Made by a program: the position numbers and the translations under genes
The notes under the pieces: model-generated
The model's input: only the letters and a program-made list of their open reading frames with translations
What the model was told of the DNA's origin: nothing
Databases searched by the model: none
In this document: positions 19,007-29,221 of the stretch, one piece after another
Layout: every line of letters begins with the position of its first letter
Position numbering within the stretch: the first letter of the stretch is position 1
From: Prostheceraeus crozeri
Taxonomy: Eukaryota; Platyhelminthes; Polycladida; Euryleptidae
DNA: 64,000 nt
Assembly: GCA_907163375.1 (NCBI GenBank)
Contig: CAJQUW010001994.1
Location: 171,501-235,500 of the forward strand
Reading direction: 5' to 3'

Positions 19007-19480
19007 TAAACCCTGACCGAATAATATTTTAGCTTGTAAAGCTTTCTTAACAAACATTCTTTCAATTCTTTCTCTAAATGTAGGATTTTGAATACTATCT
19101 AATTCTTGAATCATCTTCTTATCAGCTACATGTCGAGAACTTAGGTCATGATTTCGATAAGCTAAATCATGTCTGTAAGCTGCGGCATCTACTCTATTTA
19201 TTGGTTCTTCACCTGGTTTCGGATAATTATTCTCATCTAGTCTTATATCTAATCGAGTTCCTGGACCGGTATATGAATGACCGGGAAAATTTTTTTCTTT
19301 TGAATATTTACTCCAAATAAATCCAGGAAAGTTTTCTAATGCTTTGTGTATGTCACCTCCGCTGTGCAGCCGATCGATGTGCTGAAAATTTGGGGATTTA
19401 TGTACTTCTGAGAGATAATTCAATAAATCTACATTTGCAATTTTTAATTTAATTAAATTTTCGGAATTTGTAGAATTCAT
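19007..19480 (-). CDS. phospholipase A2-like domain (parvovirus-type), in frame with integrase (copy A)
   Basis: Residues ~65-125 show a viral PLA2: calcium loop HSYTGPGTRLDIR, then PINRVDAAAYRHDLAYRNHD with the catalytic His-Asp pair (H104, D105), followed by a helix with ADKKM. Parvoviruses use such a domain in the capsid VP1 to leave endosomes, and adintoviruses carry relatives. Here it occupies the first ~158 residues of a 268-residue frame whose remainder is the start of the integrase. Either a true fusion or loss of a stop would explain this; copy B lacks the region, so it cannot settle it. Confidence 0.75.
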
Positions 19481-19502
19481 TTTAAAAGATAAAATAAATG
19501 TT

Positions 19503-19865
19503 TTATCTTATCATACTAGGACTTAGATATATTCCATAACCATCTTTTGTTTCCTTAATTTCAATTAAATCATCAACATTATGTAGAATGTTTTTGAGAA
19601 CTCGTTTTCCTTCATCAACTAAATTTAGTTTACTAATGAAATTATCTACTATTCCTTCTCCCCTAGCAACTTTCTCTAACTCTCTATTATGACGTTTTTG
19701 TTCTTCTTATGCTACCTTCTCTGATTTATTTTTATTTACTGCTTGTACAATACCAGGTGTCCCACCTGCAACACTACCCGCAGCTGCTATGCCACCTATT
19801 ATTAGTGGAATTAATGGGAGAATTCCACCATTCTTTTCTTCTTGTAATTGAATATTCTCTATCAT
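19503..19865 (-). CDS. small GG membrane-active protein (copy A; region)
   Basis: Reading the minus strand, an acidic start leads to NGGILPLIPLIIGGIAAAGS, a Gly-Gly site with a long hydrophobic glycine-rich stretch, then a charged helix (KRHNRELEKVARGEG) and a short end with YGIYLSPSMIR. The same architecture (GG, hydrophobic run, KRHN helix, GLYL-type end) is common in Polintons and recalls adenovirus minor proteins that act on membranes. Broken, so given as a region. It lies between phospholipase and capsid genes. Confidence 0.5.
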
Positions 19866-19984
19866 TGGTTTACTTATGTAATACTTTTTTTATTAATAGT
19901 AATAGTTTTAGGTGTATTTTTGTCAACAATATGACTTAATTTTAATTCAACAGTTTTATTATTATTACTTTTCGCTTGCGACAT

Positions 19985-20190
19985 TTTTAATAAAAAAATT
20001 TTAAGTTAAGAATTTTTAATCTATTTTAGTTATCAAAAAATTTTAAGTTAAGAATTTTTAAGATATCAAAAATTTTAATCTCTTCTAGTTATGAAAAAAT
20101 TTTAAGTTAAGAATTTCTAATCTATTGTAGTTATGAAAAAATTTTAAGTTACCAAAAATTTTTAATCTATTCTAGTTATCAAAAATTTTA
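19985..20190. repeat. AT-rich tandem repeat, ~42-bp unit, about five copies
   Basis: Units of the form aaaattttaagttaagaatt followed by tttaatctattttagttatc recur with variation. It lies directly downstream of the capsid gene. The left breakpoint of the tandem duplication (start of copy B) falls in this array, near 20103. Confidence 0.8.
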
Positions 20191-20191
20191 A

Positions 20192-21525
20192 TTAACCGAT
20201 CCTAGCCATCTTTCCATTAAGAACTTCATTAGAATATTTTACATCTTCTAACAATAAACCATAAGCCATCAATGAAGTTGTGGAATCTTTTTTTTCAATA
20301 TTTATTGTTACATCACAACCAGTCTTGATAATATCTTCAGATTGTGCACTTAAATCGAAACAGAAAACAGGATATAAATATCTCCAATCTCCAGGAGTTA
20401 ATTGTGGTTCAACTCCAAATTCTATACAAAGATTTCTATAAGCATCATATCCTTCCATGAATTGATTATTGGTATCATCGAATCTTAATGGATCAATTGG
20501 ATATCGGGTTTGATTTAAAGCAACTTGTAAACTTCGAATTGTATTAATATGGAAGAGATTGTTGTTCTTATCAAAACTTGGAGAATTATTTCTTTGAAAA
20601 GTTAGTAATAAATATCTTGGAGTATTCGAAGTTCTAGTAAAATGCCAGTTAAATCTTTGTTCAGTAAAAGTGACTGAACTCGCAGTACGCTTCATAAAAC
20701 TTACTGGAATTGGTTTGTTAGTATTTAATCTTTTTGCAATAGTTGTTTCAACATCTAAACTAGGAGTAATATGCTTAATCCACCATTCAAGTCTATCAAG
20801 TTTTAAATATGCCTTTTTTCCAGTCTTACCAAAAAGATTAATTCATTATTTGCTGTCCGATGAATTATAAATTAAAATTTTAATTGATATGATATTTTAT
20901 CATAATCTAAATATCCGAATAATGGAGACAATGACCAATTTACTGTCTGTTTACTTTTCTTGTTAAATTCACGTCTTTCTTTATATGCACTATTGTTTGT
21001 TTCATTTAAATGATTTGCAATATTTTCTACATCTTTCGCAATTCCTGCTGCATCTGTTCCAGCGTGAGTTAAATCATCAACAATTACACCATCATTAGTA
21101 TCAGGAAACCAACCTTCGATTTCATGCTTTTTATTATTTTCACCAATTGTTACAAATCTAAGCATTGTATCAATTACACCTGGAGAATCACTTATTGTTT
21201 CTATATTTTGAGTTGCTACATCTAAACGCATTTGTGTAAATAATCTCGGAAAGAAATTATTCTCTAATGCAATATTATCGGTATCTGGTAATGGTGTTGT
21301 AAAATTGGCATCACTATATAAAGAATATTCACAGTGTAAAAATGAATCAGGTAAATATCAATAACTTTGCTGATTATCAACTTCAAAAATTAAATCACCT
21401 CCAGCATTCACTGTACTGGAAGATCCGGGATTCATAGCAATTCTTATATAGTCATTCTTTTTTTGATTGTAACTGACGAACGGAGGATCGTCTAATCTAA
21501 ATTTATTTTCGATAAGCGAAGACAT
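20192..21525 (-). CDS. major capsid protein (copy A; region)
   Basis: Double-jelly-roll capsid protein, about 440 codons in all. N-terminal part: ENKFRLDDPPFVSYNQKKND. Middle: MRLDVATQNIETISDSPGV, then GWFPDTNDGVIVDDLTHAGT. C-terminal part: HFTRTSNTPRYLLLTFQRNN, a PVFCFDLSAQSEDIIKTGCD stretch, and VTINIEKKD. The order (TPRYL strand, FDLSAQ, final beta run) is what Polinton capsid proteins show. It is broken, so a region is given. A near-identical region is at 35901-37235. Confidence 0.75.
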
Positions 21526-21629
21526 TTTTATAAAAAATAATTTGACTTTTTGTTTTTCTCACACACAGAAAAAAATTTACTAAAAAAAATTTTAGAATTT
21601 TACTAAAAAAATTTTATTAAAATATAATT
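21526..21629. promoter_or_regulatory. AT-rich spacer upstream of capsid gene
   Basis: Runs of A and T with acaca and aaaattt blocks between two minus-strand genes. The same spacer is kept in copy B (37236-37339). It probably contains the capsid promoter, but no clear box can be named. Confidence 0.25.
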
Positions 21630-22196
21630 TTATAATTTTACTAAACCAGCTCCGCTACAGCTTTGCTGGTTAGACCGAAGGTTGCTGTTAACACCATTAC
21701 CTCTTATTTCTTCAATTGAACGAACCGTAGGTTCAATTGAACGAACCGTAGGTTCTATGGCTACGCCTGATTTCTTCTTGTGTTTACCATCAGACGGAGC
21801 TCCGCTCCTCAAGGTTTCACCCCCCCCCACAGCTATGCTAGCAATTTTGTTTTTTGTCTCCTCTGAAAGATTTTTTAAATTTTTTAGTTCTTCAGAATCA
21901 TTCTTAAGTTTACGAATAGTTTCTAGTTGTTTTAATTCGTTTTGAGACTTAACAGCATTTGATATTGCACTAGCTGTACTACCTATAGCAGCTGCTCCTT
22001 TAGCAGCAGATGTAATCAAATCTTTATTATTTTTAATCAAGTTAACGATACTTCCTATACCAGAAAATATGCCAGCCCCTTCTTTTTGAATTGTTTCTAC
22101 ACTGTCATAATGGTAAACAGATTTCATAGATGGTTCATGAGCAATTTTTTTATTTGAAGCAAAATGTTTAAGATTGTGTTTATAAATTATAGGCAT
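21630..22196 (-). CDS. pVI-like virion protein, 188 aa (copy A)
   Basis: Residues ~38-85 are a glycine/alanine-rich amphipathic stretch (EGAGIFSGIGSIVNLIKNN, then AAKGAAAIGSTASAISNAV), typical of small Polinton virion proteins with a membrane-active part. A charged coiled-coil stretch follows (ELKQLETIRKLKNDSEEL). The C-terminal third is unlike the rest: it is built over GC-rich mini-hairpins and reads as a repeated EPTVRSI. Minor capsid or entry protein by analogy with adenovirus pVI (inference). Copy B has the near-identical 37340-37903. Confidence 0.55.
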   Translation of the reverse strand: MPIIYKHNLKHFASNKKIAHEPSMKSVYHYDSVETIQKEGAGIFSGIGSIVNLIKNNKDLITSAAKGAAAIGSTASAISNAVKSQNELKQLETIRKLKNDSEELKNLKNLSEETKNKIASIAVGGGETLRSGAPSDGKHKKKSGVAIEPTVRSIEPTVRSIEEIRGNGVNSNLRSNQQSCSGAGLVKL

Positions 22197-22269
22197 TTTT
22201 TAGGATTAAATTTGACTTTTGGGAAAAATGTTTACGATTGGTTAGTAACCTGAGGACCTTTGGTCCGAT

Positions 22270-22515
22270 TAAGATTTACGTTTGTGAATGTCCAACAACT
22301 TCGTGATAACTTTATTAATTTTCTTTTGCACTTTATCTATTGCGTCAAGTAGCGTGTGATGTACTTTAATTTCTTTTCTATTAACTTGCATTTTCTCCTG
22401 ATTCATCTTCAACGCCGTTTTAAGAGCATTTAACTTAATTTTAAGAACATCTAGTTGTCTTTTAACAGAATCTAACTGTTCTTTATTTTCTTTAGAGTTT
22501 TCTTGTAAATTTCCT
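22270..22515 (-). pseudogene. fibre-like coiled-coil gene, relic (copy A)
   Basis: Minus-strand reading gives a heptad-rich helix (NKEQLDSVKRQLDVLKIKLN, then ALKTALKMNQEKMQ) matching the C-terminal end of the fuller fibre-like gene in copy B (37982-38863). Copy A shows only this part. Confidence 0.5.
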
Positions 22516-22626
22516 TTAATTAATTTTCTAAATTAATTTCTAAATTTTTTTATATAATGAGAAAAAAAATAAAATTTTTTCTATTAAAAATAAAAAAATA
22601 AATTTTTTTCTAATAAAAATAAAAAA

Positions 22627-25600
22627 ATGGAAAAACCAAATTTAAAAAAATTATATTCGCCCGCATCATCCTTCCTGTTCTTCTTATTCGACGAGATCAA
22701 CGGGATTTGAAAATGAATGTTTTGATAATAATAATAATCCATGTATAGATGTAAATATTTTATTTGAATTACAGGCCGAAATATTTAGAGAACAAACAAT
22801 AGGTTTACCTTCTATAGAAACTAACTATTGTATTTTCCCGGGGGATCCATTTATTAAATTTATGGATATTGTAAGTAAGTATAATGATGTGGCTTATGTA
22901 GAATTAAATAAAGAAAATATGGTTATGATAGGTCATAATAATTTTTATGGTTTTATTAGAGCAGTGTTACCAATTAGTAATACTGATTGGATAGAAACTA
23001 AAATTATCAATTATATCAATATTGAAGAATTAGTTAAAAAATTAAAATCGTTTTCAAAGGAAAAAGTAAGATTATTAGTTGATGAACAAAACCAATATAA
23101 CATTCACATAGAGAGTAAAAAAACATAAAGAAGAATTGTTATGTCAAGTTTATTATAGAGATACAATTTATAAACAACAAACATTAGAAATGCCCCAAAG
23201 ATATGATGATGATACATATATAGGATAATATTCAAACTTAAATATCATTTTGTTAAAATCTTATATAAATGGGTTATCACAACAAGGAAAAATTTATATG
23301 TGGACTACACCTTATACTATTAACAATGACCATAATCATAATAATTTTAAAGAATCCTATAATAATAATTTTAAAGAATCTTATAATAATAATTTTAAAG
23401 AATCTTATAATAATAATGATGATAATAATGTTGATGATAATATAGATGATGATTCTGAAACATCTGAAAAAGGTGTAAATGGTAAAAAATATTATAAAAA
23501 TATTAGTAATTATAAAAATTTAAGTGAAGAAAAATTTATATCTCAACATGATATTAATACTGCATATAATCAAAATTTATCTAAATTTCATTTTCTTATA
23601 ATTGAAAATAATAATGATGGAATAGTTGAAGATACTGTTGGACAACTATGTGTCGGGTCTACAAAATTTAAATTAGGATTTACATCTAACCAATTTAAAA
23701 TTTTATCATCTTTAATAAAAACTAAAAATGATTCAGATTATGGTGGTGTTATTAAATTTTCCAAAAGAGATCAAAGACCAATATTTTTCTCTATTATATT
23801 ATTATCAAATAATAAATATAATTTGGAATTAGATATTCCTATCAGGGAATGGCATCCTATACCAAAAAGTGTAATTTATGATGTTGAAGAATCAATTTAT
23901 GATGATGATGAAGAATCAATAGTTAGTGAAAATAAATTTAAATTATCTTTTGATAAAATGTTATATGATAAAACTTATTATGATAAAACTTAATATGATA
24001 AAACTTAATATGATAAAACTTAATGTGATAAAGAAAATAAAATAGCTAAAGAACGTGAAATATATAGTAATATAAAATAACTCTCAAGAACTTGATATTA
24101 GAATGTTTATATCTAAAATTAAAACACAAATTTTTTCTTTAAAAAATAAAAAAATGGAAAATACCAAGTTTTATTGTAACTTATGTAAAAAAAGTTGCAA
24201 ACAAAAAGAAGTTATCAATCTCATTTACAAAGTAAATTGCATTTACAAAATGTAGATCGAGTTGATGAAGGAAATATATTAAAATTAAATAATTATAAAA
24301 ACTATCTAGAAACATTACCTACTGATATAAAAGTTAAAAAATATTTGATGATTATTCACATTCGGAATATAAAAAAGTTTTTAATAGTGAAGATGAACAT
24401 GTACCAGATGGAAGGTATTTATTTAGCGATACTGATGAATTTAACGAAATAGATGAATTTGATGAAACTAAAAAACCGATGAAGCGGAGCGAACCGAAGG
24501 TTCTAGGGCTTCGCCAGTAACAGATATAAAATATTTATTTAATGAATCTGTTGAACATAATGAAACCGATGAAACTTTTTATAATGTATTAACAAACTTT
24601 TTCAAAATATTTAAGAAATCTTTCAAATGTTATATGAATCTAGAAGTACTTTATACAAAAAATGGACCTGATGGAATTCCTGAAGAAATAATACAAGGAC
24701 ATTTTACAAATTCGCAAGAAATTCATAATGTAAATGATATACAACCTATATTTGAACAAATGATACTTAAATTAGAAAATTGTATAATTGTAGCCCAGTT
24801 ACGTGAATCTGGTTGGAGATTTGTTAAAATACTATCTAAGAAAATAGTAATTGATAAATATAAAAATAGTACTGGTGGTAGTTATGTTCCTTTACCTTTC
24901 AGTTCACCACAAATAATCAACATAAAAATGAAGATGATTATTGTTTTCTGTGGAGTATTATAGCACATTTACATCCTGCAGAATATCACAAAGAAAGACT
25001 AAGTCATTATAATAAAGAAGAATATATAAAGGAATTTGATCTTTCGGATGGTTTAGCTGAATTTCCATATGATTATAATAGGTTAACAAAGTTTCATAAA
25101 AAGAATAAAAATTTAATAGAAGTAAATGTTTTTGAATTAAATGTGAATTATGTTTCTATTGGTAAAATTACTCCACTTTACTCAGATTCAAAAAAATTTT
25201 ATTTGAATAATAAAAATTTATGTCAATCAGAAATAGTATACAATAAAAGAGGAAATGACATGCATCATAATATTTTTTACCAAGGAAATATAATATGTAC
25301 TGAAAAATTTGAAATTATAAAAACACTATCACCAATAATGATTAATCATAATAATTATAAAGGACGTAATTATGATTATGATTACAATTATTCATCTTTA
25401 TCTTCAGAATATCAACAAAAATTACAAAATTTAAATGAAAGTTTACAAAAATGTAAAACAGATTATCAACAAAAAACAAAAATATTAGTACAAGAATATG
25501 GCCATAAATATCAAAATAAGATAGAAACGATTCAAAAATTAAATGAGGACAATAAAGAATTAAATAATGAAGAAAATGAAACCAATCAAAAAATAAATGA

Positions 25601-28413
25601 ATGTTTAAAAAATGTCAACAACAATATAAAGAACAATATGATAAAGAATATAGTTATCAGTTACAAATATTAAATCAAAATTATCAACAGTCTGAAAAAG
25701 ATTTACAAAGATATATCGACTTAACACATGAAATATATAAAGATAAATTTGAAAAATTAAAACAAACAAAACAACCAGCACAAGCGAATATATTATATTA
25801 TCAGGGTCATTTTATATTGTGTAAAGATGTTTTTATATTTACAAAAACTTCAGATAATGCTAATTTTCCCTGTCTCCAATGTATGACGAGCTTTAGAACT
25901 AAAGAAGAAATGAATAAACATTTGGAGAATTGTCAACAAAATGAAGCAGTTGAAAATACTTTTCCTAAAGATGATTATTTAATATATAATAGACATTATT
26001 TGAAAAATAAAGTACCCTTTACTATTTATTGTGATTTCGAAGCATATAATGTTAACATGACACAAAATTCTGATAATGGTACGGGCCAAGCCCTAGAACC
26101 TTCGGTTTGTAAATATGAAAAAAGTGCACCTGAAAAAAGTGTATCTGAACAAAGTAAAGAAAAATATTTATTTGAACAAAAACCATTATGTTGGCGAATG
26201 TACATTCATTCAAATTATCCTGAATTATTTAAATCAGAATATTATCAATACTATGGTGAAGATAGTTCAGAAATGTTTACAAAGAAAGTAGAAGAATTAC
26301 AAGGACGTTTTTCACAATTGCTTGAAACAAATATACCAATGCATTTCATCCATTAACGGATGAAGAAAGAAAACATTTTTATAATGAAATAAAATGTTTT
26401 TACTGTGGAAAAGAATTTACAAATAATTATAAAACTGGCAGAGGTAGATATCTTGATAAGCGAAGCGACGGCTCTGCCGACAAAGTATAAGATCATGATC
26501 ATCTAAATGGATTATATAGAGGTGCAGCACATAATTCTTGTAATCTTAATGCTAATAAATTTAAATATAACTTTGTTCCTCTATATTTCTATAATGGTTC
26601 TAAATATGATTTCCATTTAATAATGAAAGATTTATTTTCATCTGAAAAATTACAACAACAACAAATAAATGTACTATGTAGAATAGAAGAAGAATATTTT
26701 TCAATGCAATTAGGTTGTATTAGAATTTTAGATGCATTTAGATTTTTTACGCCTTATTCATTAGATGCTATGGGAAAAACTTTGAAACCTGAACAATGTA
26801 AAATATGAAATAAATATAATCTAAAACCTTTAAAAGGCATATTTCCGTATGAATATATAACTGGAGATATAAATAAAATAAATGAAATAATGAAAGAACA
26901 AAAAACTTCCTCCAATAAATAAATTCAAATCAACATTAAAACAATCACAATTATCTGAAGAAGATTATGCAGAAGCTGAAAAAAATTGGAGAGAGTTAAA
27001 TTGTAAAACAATGTATGATTATACAATGAAATATCTTAAGATAGATGTGTTAATACTAGCTGATCTATTTGAAAACTTTCGTGATATGTGTTTAGAATAT
27101 TACGGAATAGATCCATGTTATTGTTATTCTACACCAGGTTTAACATGGTTAGCAGGATTAAAACATACTGGTGTTAAACTTAAGCATTATAAAGAAAATA
27201 CATATGATAAATTATTATTTTTTGAATCTGGTATTAGAGGTGGAGTTTCATCAGTTTTAGGTAATAGATATGTTAAATGTTACAATAAAGAAGTAAATCC
27301 TGATGATTATGGAATAATGAAACCTTTATCTCCAGAAGAAAGCGATCAGTTTATAAAATTGTTTAATCAAAATATAGAAGGACTTATATCAAATGAAGTT
27401 AGTCAAGCAGCAGTTGATGAAATCATGAGAGAAAACTATTTGTTATATTATGGTTTTAATAGCTTATATTCTTCTTGCATGATACAAGAATTACCAACAG
27501 GTGAAATGACATGGTGTAATAATCTTGATTATCAAAAAACATATGATGGAAATTATAATTTTGGTTATATATATGAAGTTGATTTAGTATATCCTGATGA
27601 AATAAAAGGCGCAACAAAATATTATCCTTTCTGTCCCGAAAACAAAATTCCCAATATAGAAGATTTTACAGATTATCAAAAATCTATAATTCCTAAGAAA
27701 TACAGACCAACAAAAAAACTTATGTTAACACAAGGTAATAAAGGAAAGTATGTTGTTGAAGGAAGAATGCTAGATTGGTATTTATAACATGGAATGATTC
27801 TCACTAAAATACATCGAAAACTAGAGTATAGAAAATCTAAATGGTTAAAAAATTATATAGAGTTCAATATTGAAAAACGTAAAATAGCTAAAAAAAATAA
27901 AGATTATTTTGGAAACGTATTCTTTAAATTAATGAATTATGCATTTTATGGTAAAACTTTAGAAAATGTGCGTAATAGACAAAATATTGAAATAGTTTAT
28001 GATAAAGATAGGTTTCAAAATTTAACAAGGAAACCTACATATAAAAGAACTACTAGATTTAGTGATAATCTATGTGCTGTACATTTACGTCGAATCAGCG
28101 TAAAACATGATAAGTTTAATTTTATAGGATTCACTATATTAGAATTAGCTAAACAATTTATGTATAAATTTATATATGATTATTTAGCACCTGCTTATGG
28201 CAAAAACTATAAATTACACTTTACAGATACCGATTCTGTTTTCTTAGAATTAACAATACCGTATAATTCTTCACTTGATGAAGAAATTAATAAGATAAAA
28301 GATATCATTCATCCTTCTGATTTATGTAAAGTAAAAGATGAACTAGAAGGAAATGAAGATTTCATAACAGAAGCTATATTTTTAAAAACTAAATGTTATT
28401 GTTATTATTATAA
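22627..28413 (+). CDS. protein-primed DNA polymerase B (copy A; broken region, left of transposon insertion)
   Basis: A plus-strand region of about 5.8 kb. Order of parts: Asn-rich linkers (23330-23450); a C2H2-like finger (FYCNLCKKSCKQK, ~24170); coiled-coil stretch (25400-25750); a C2H2 finger (FPCLQCMTSFRTKEEMNKHL, ~25866); exonuclease motif I (YCDFEAYN, ~26030); an HNH-like block (CFYCGKEF, then GAAHNSCNLN, 26395-26560); polymerase palm (TPGLTWLAG, ~27130; FYGKTLENVRNRQN, ~27945; FTDTDSVFLEL, ~28220). Zinc finger and HNH-like block before the palm are usual in animal Polinton polymerases. Broken in roughly eight or more places. The C-terminal end lies beyond the inserted transposon. Confidence 0.8.
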
Positions 28414-28417
28414 TGAT

Positions 28418-28750
28418 AAGGGCCCTCTGTACACCAAAAAAAAATAATAAGGGCTCTTTGTACAAAAGGTAGAATAATCGGGGCGCTTGGTACAAAAAGG
28501 GCACTTGGTACAATAGTTGCGAGAAAAGGGCGTTTGGTACACTTTTGAAAGTTACAATCTGTCTTAGTCATAGTGATAGTATTATTAGGTATTTCTAATG
28601 TACTTTCATGGGCCAAGTTTGAATTTGAAAATTTAAACTCAAAAAAAATAATAAGGGCGCTTGGTACACATAAAAAAATAATAAGGGCGCTTAGTACGCA
28701 TGAAAAATAATAAGGGCGTCTGGTACGCTTGAAGTGTACAAGGCGCCCTT
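28418..28750. repeat. left array of the 15-bp motif AAGGGCGCTTGGTAC
   Basis: Direct copies, some with one to three changes, start at 28418, 28449, 28479, 28497, 28526, 28653, 28683 and 28712, followed by one inverted copy at about 28736-28750. Spacing is irregular (18-35 bp within clusters). They are likely recombinase-binding sites; this is inference from position and repetition. Confidence 0.75.
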
Positions 28751-29221
28751 ATTATAAAAGCCGTAAATTTTTTTATTGAAGAATCAAAATATTCAGGTTT
28801 CTTTGTAGTTCTTATCTTTATCCAGACTTGTGGTACCTATCTAAATTTGACTACTCTCAAGCTTGACATCACATCATTGTTTTTGATTATACAATCTGCA
28901 GCTCACCTCATATTTGAATTTGTTTCACCAATAAAAACCCGGATTGCATTTGAATTTTATATAGATATTTAAACTCTGATTATATACTGCTACATGTATG
29001 TTCAACAAATATTGTTAGCTCTGTCTATGTTAACTCACGCAATTGAAGTTCGAAATCCCACAATGAAGATATCAAAACGAAGAATCTGTATTTTTGTATA
29101 TCAAACATATATTCATAACTTTACAAAATTACTGAATAAGCTGTATACAAACATGAATACAGAACACAAAATATGTGTACAAATATAATCAAACCTATAG
29201 AAATTATGAAGAATTGTCCTT
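28751..29221. other. AT-rich 3' flank inside the recombinase transposon
   Basis: No supported gene. Lies downstream of the minus-strand recombinase stop; probably its 3' untranslated region and terminator. Confidence 0.3.

Noticed and set aside
28418-28750. Possible CRISPR-like array
   Set aside because: The repeats are 15 bp, varied, irregularly spaced and mirrored at the other end of a transposon. They are end motifs, not CRISPR repeats.
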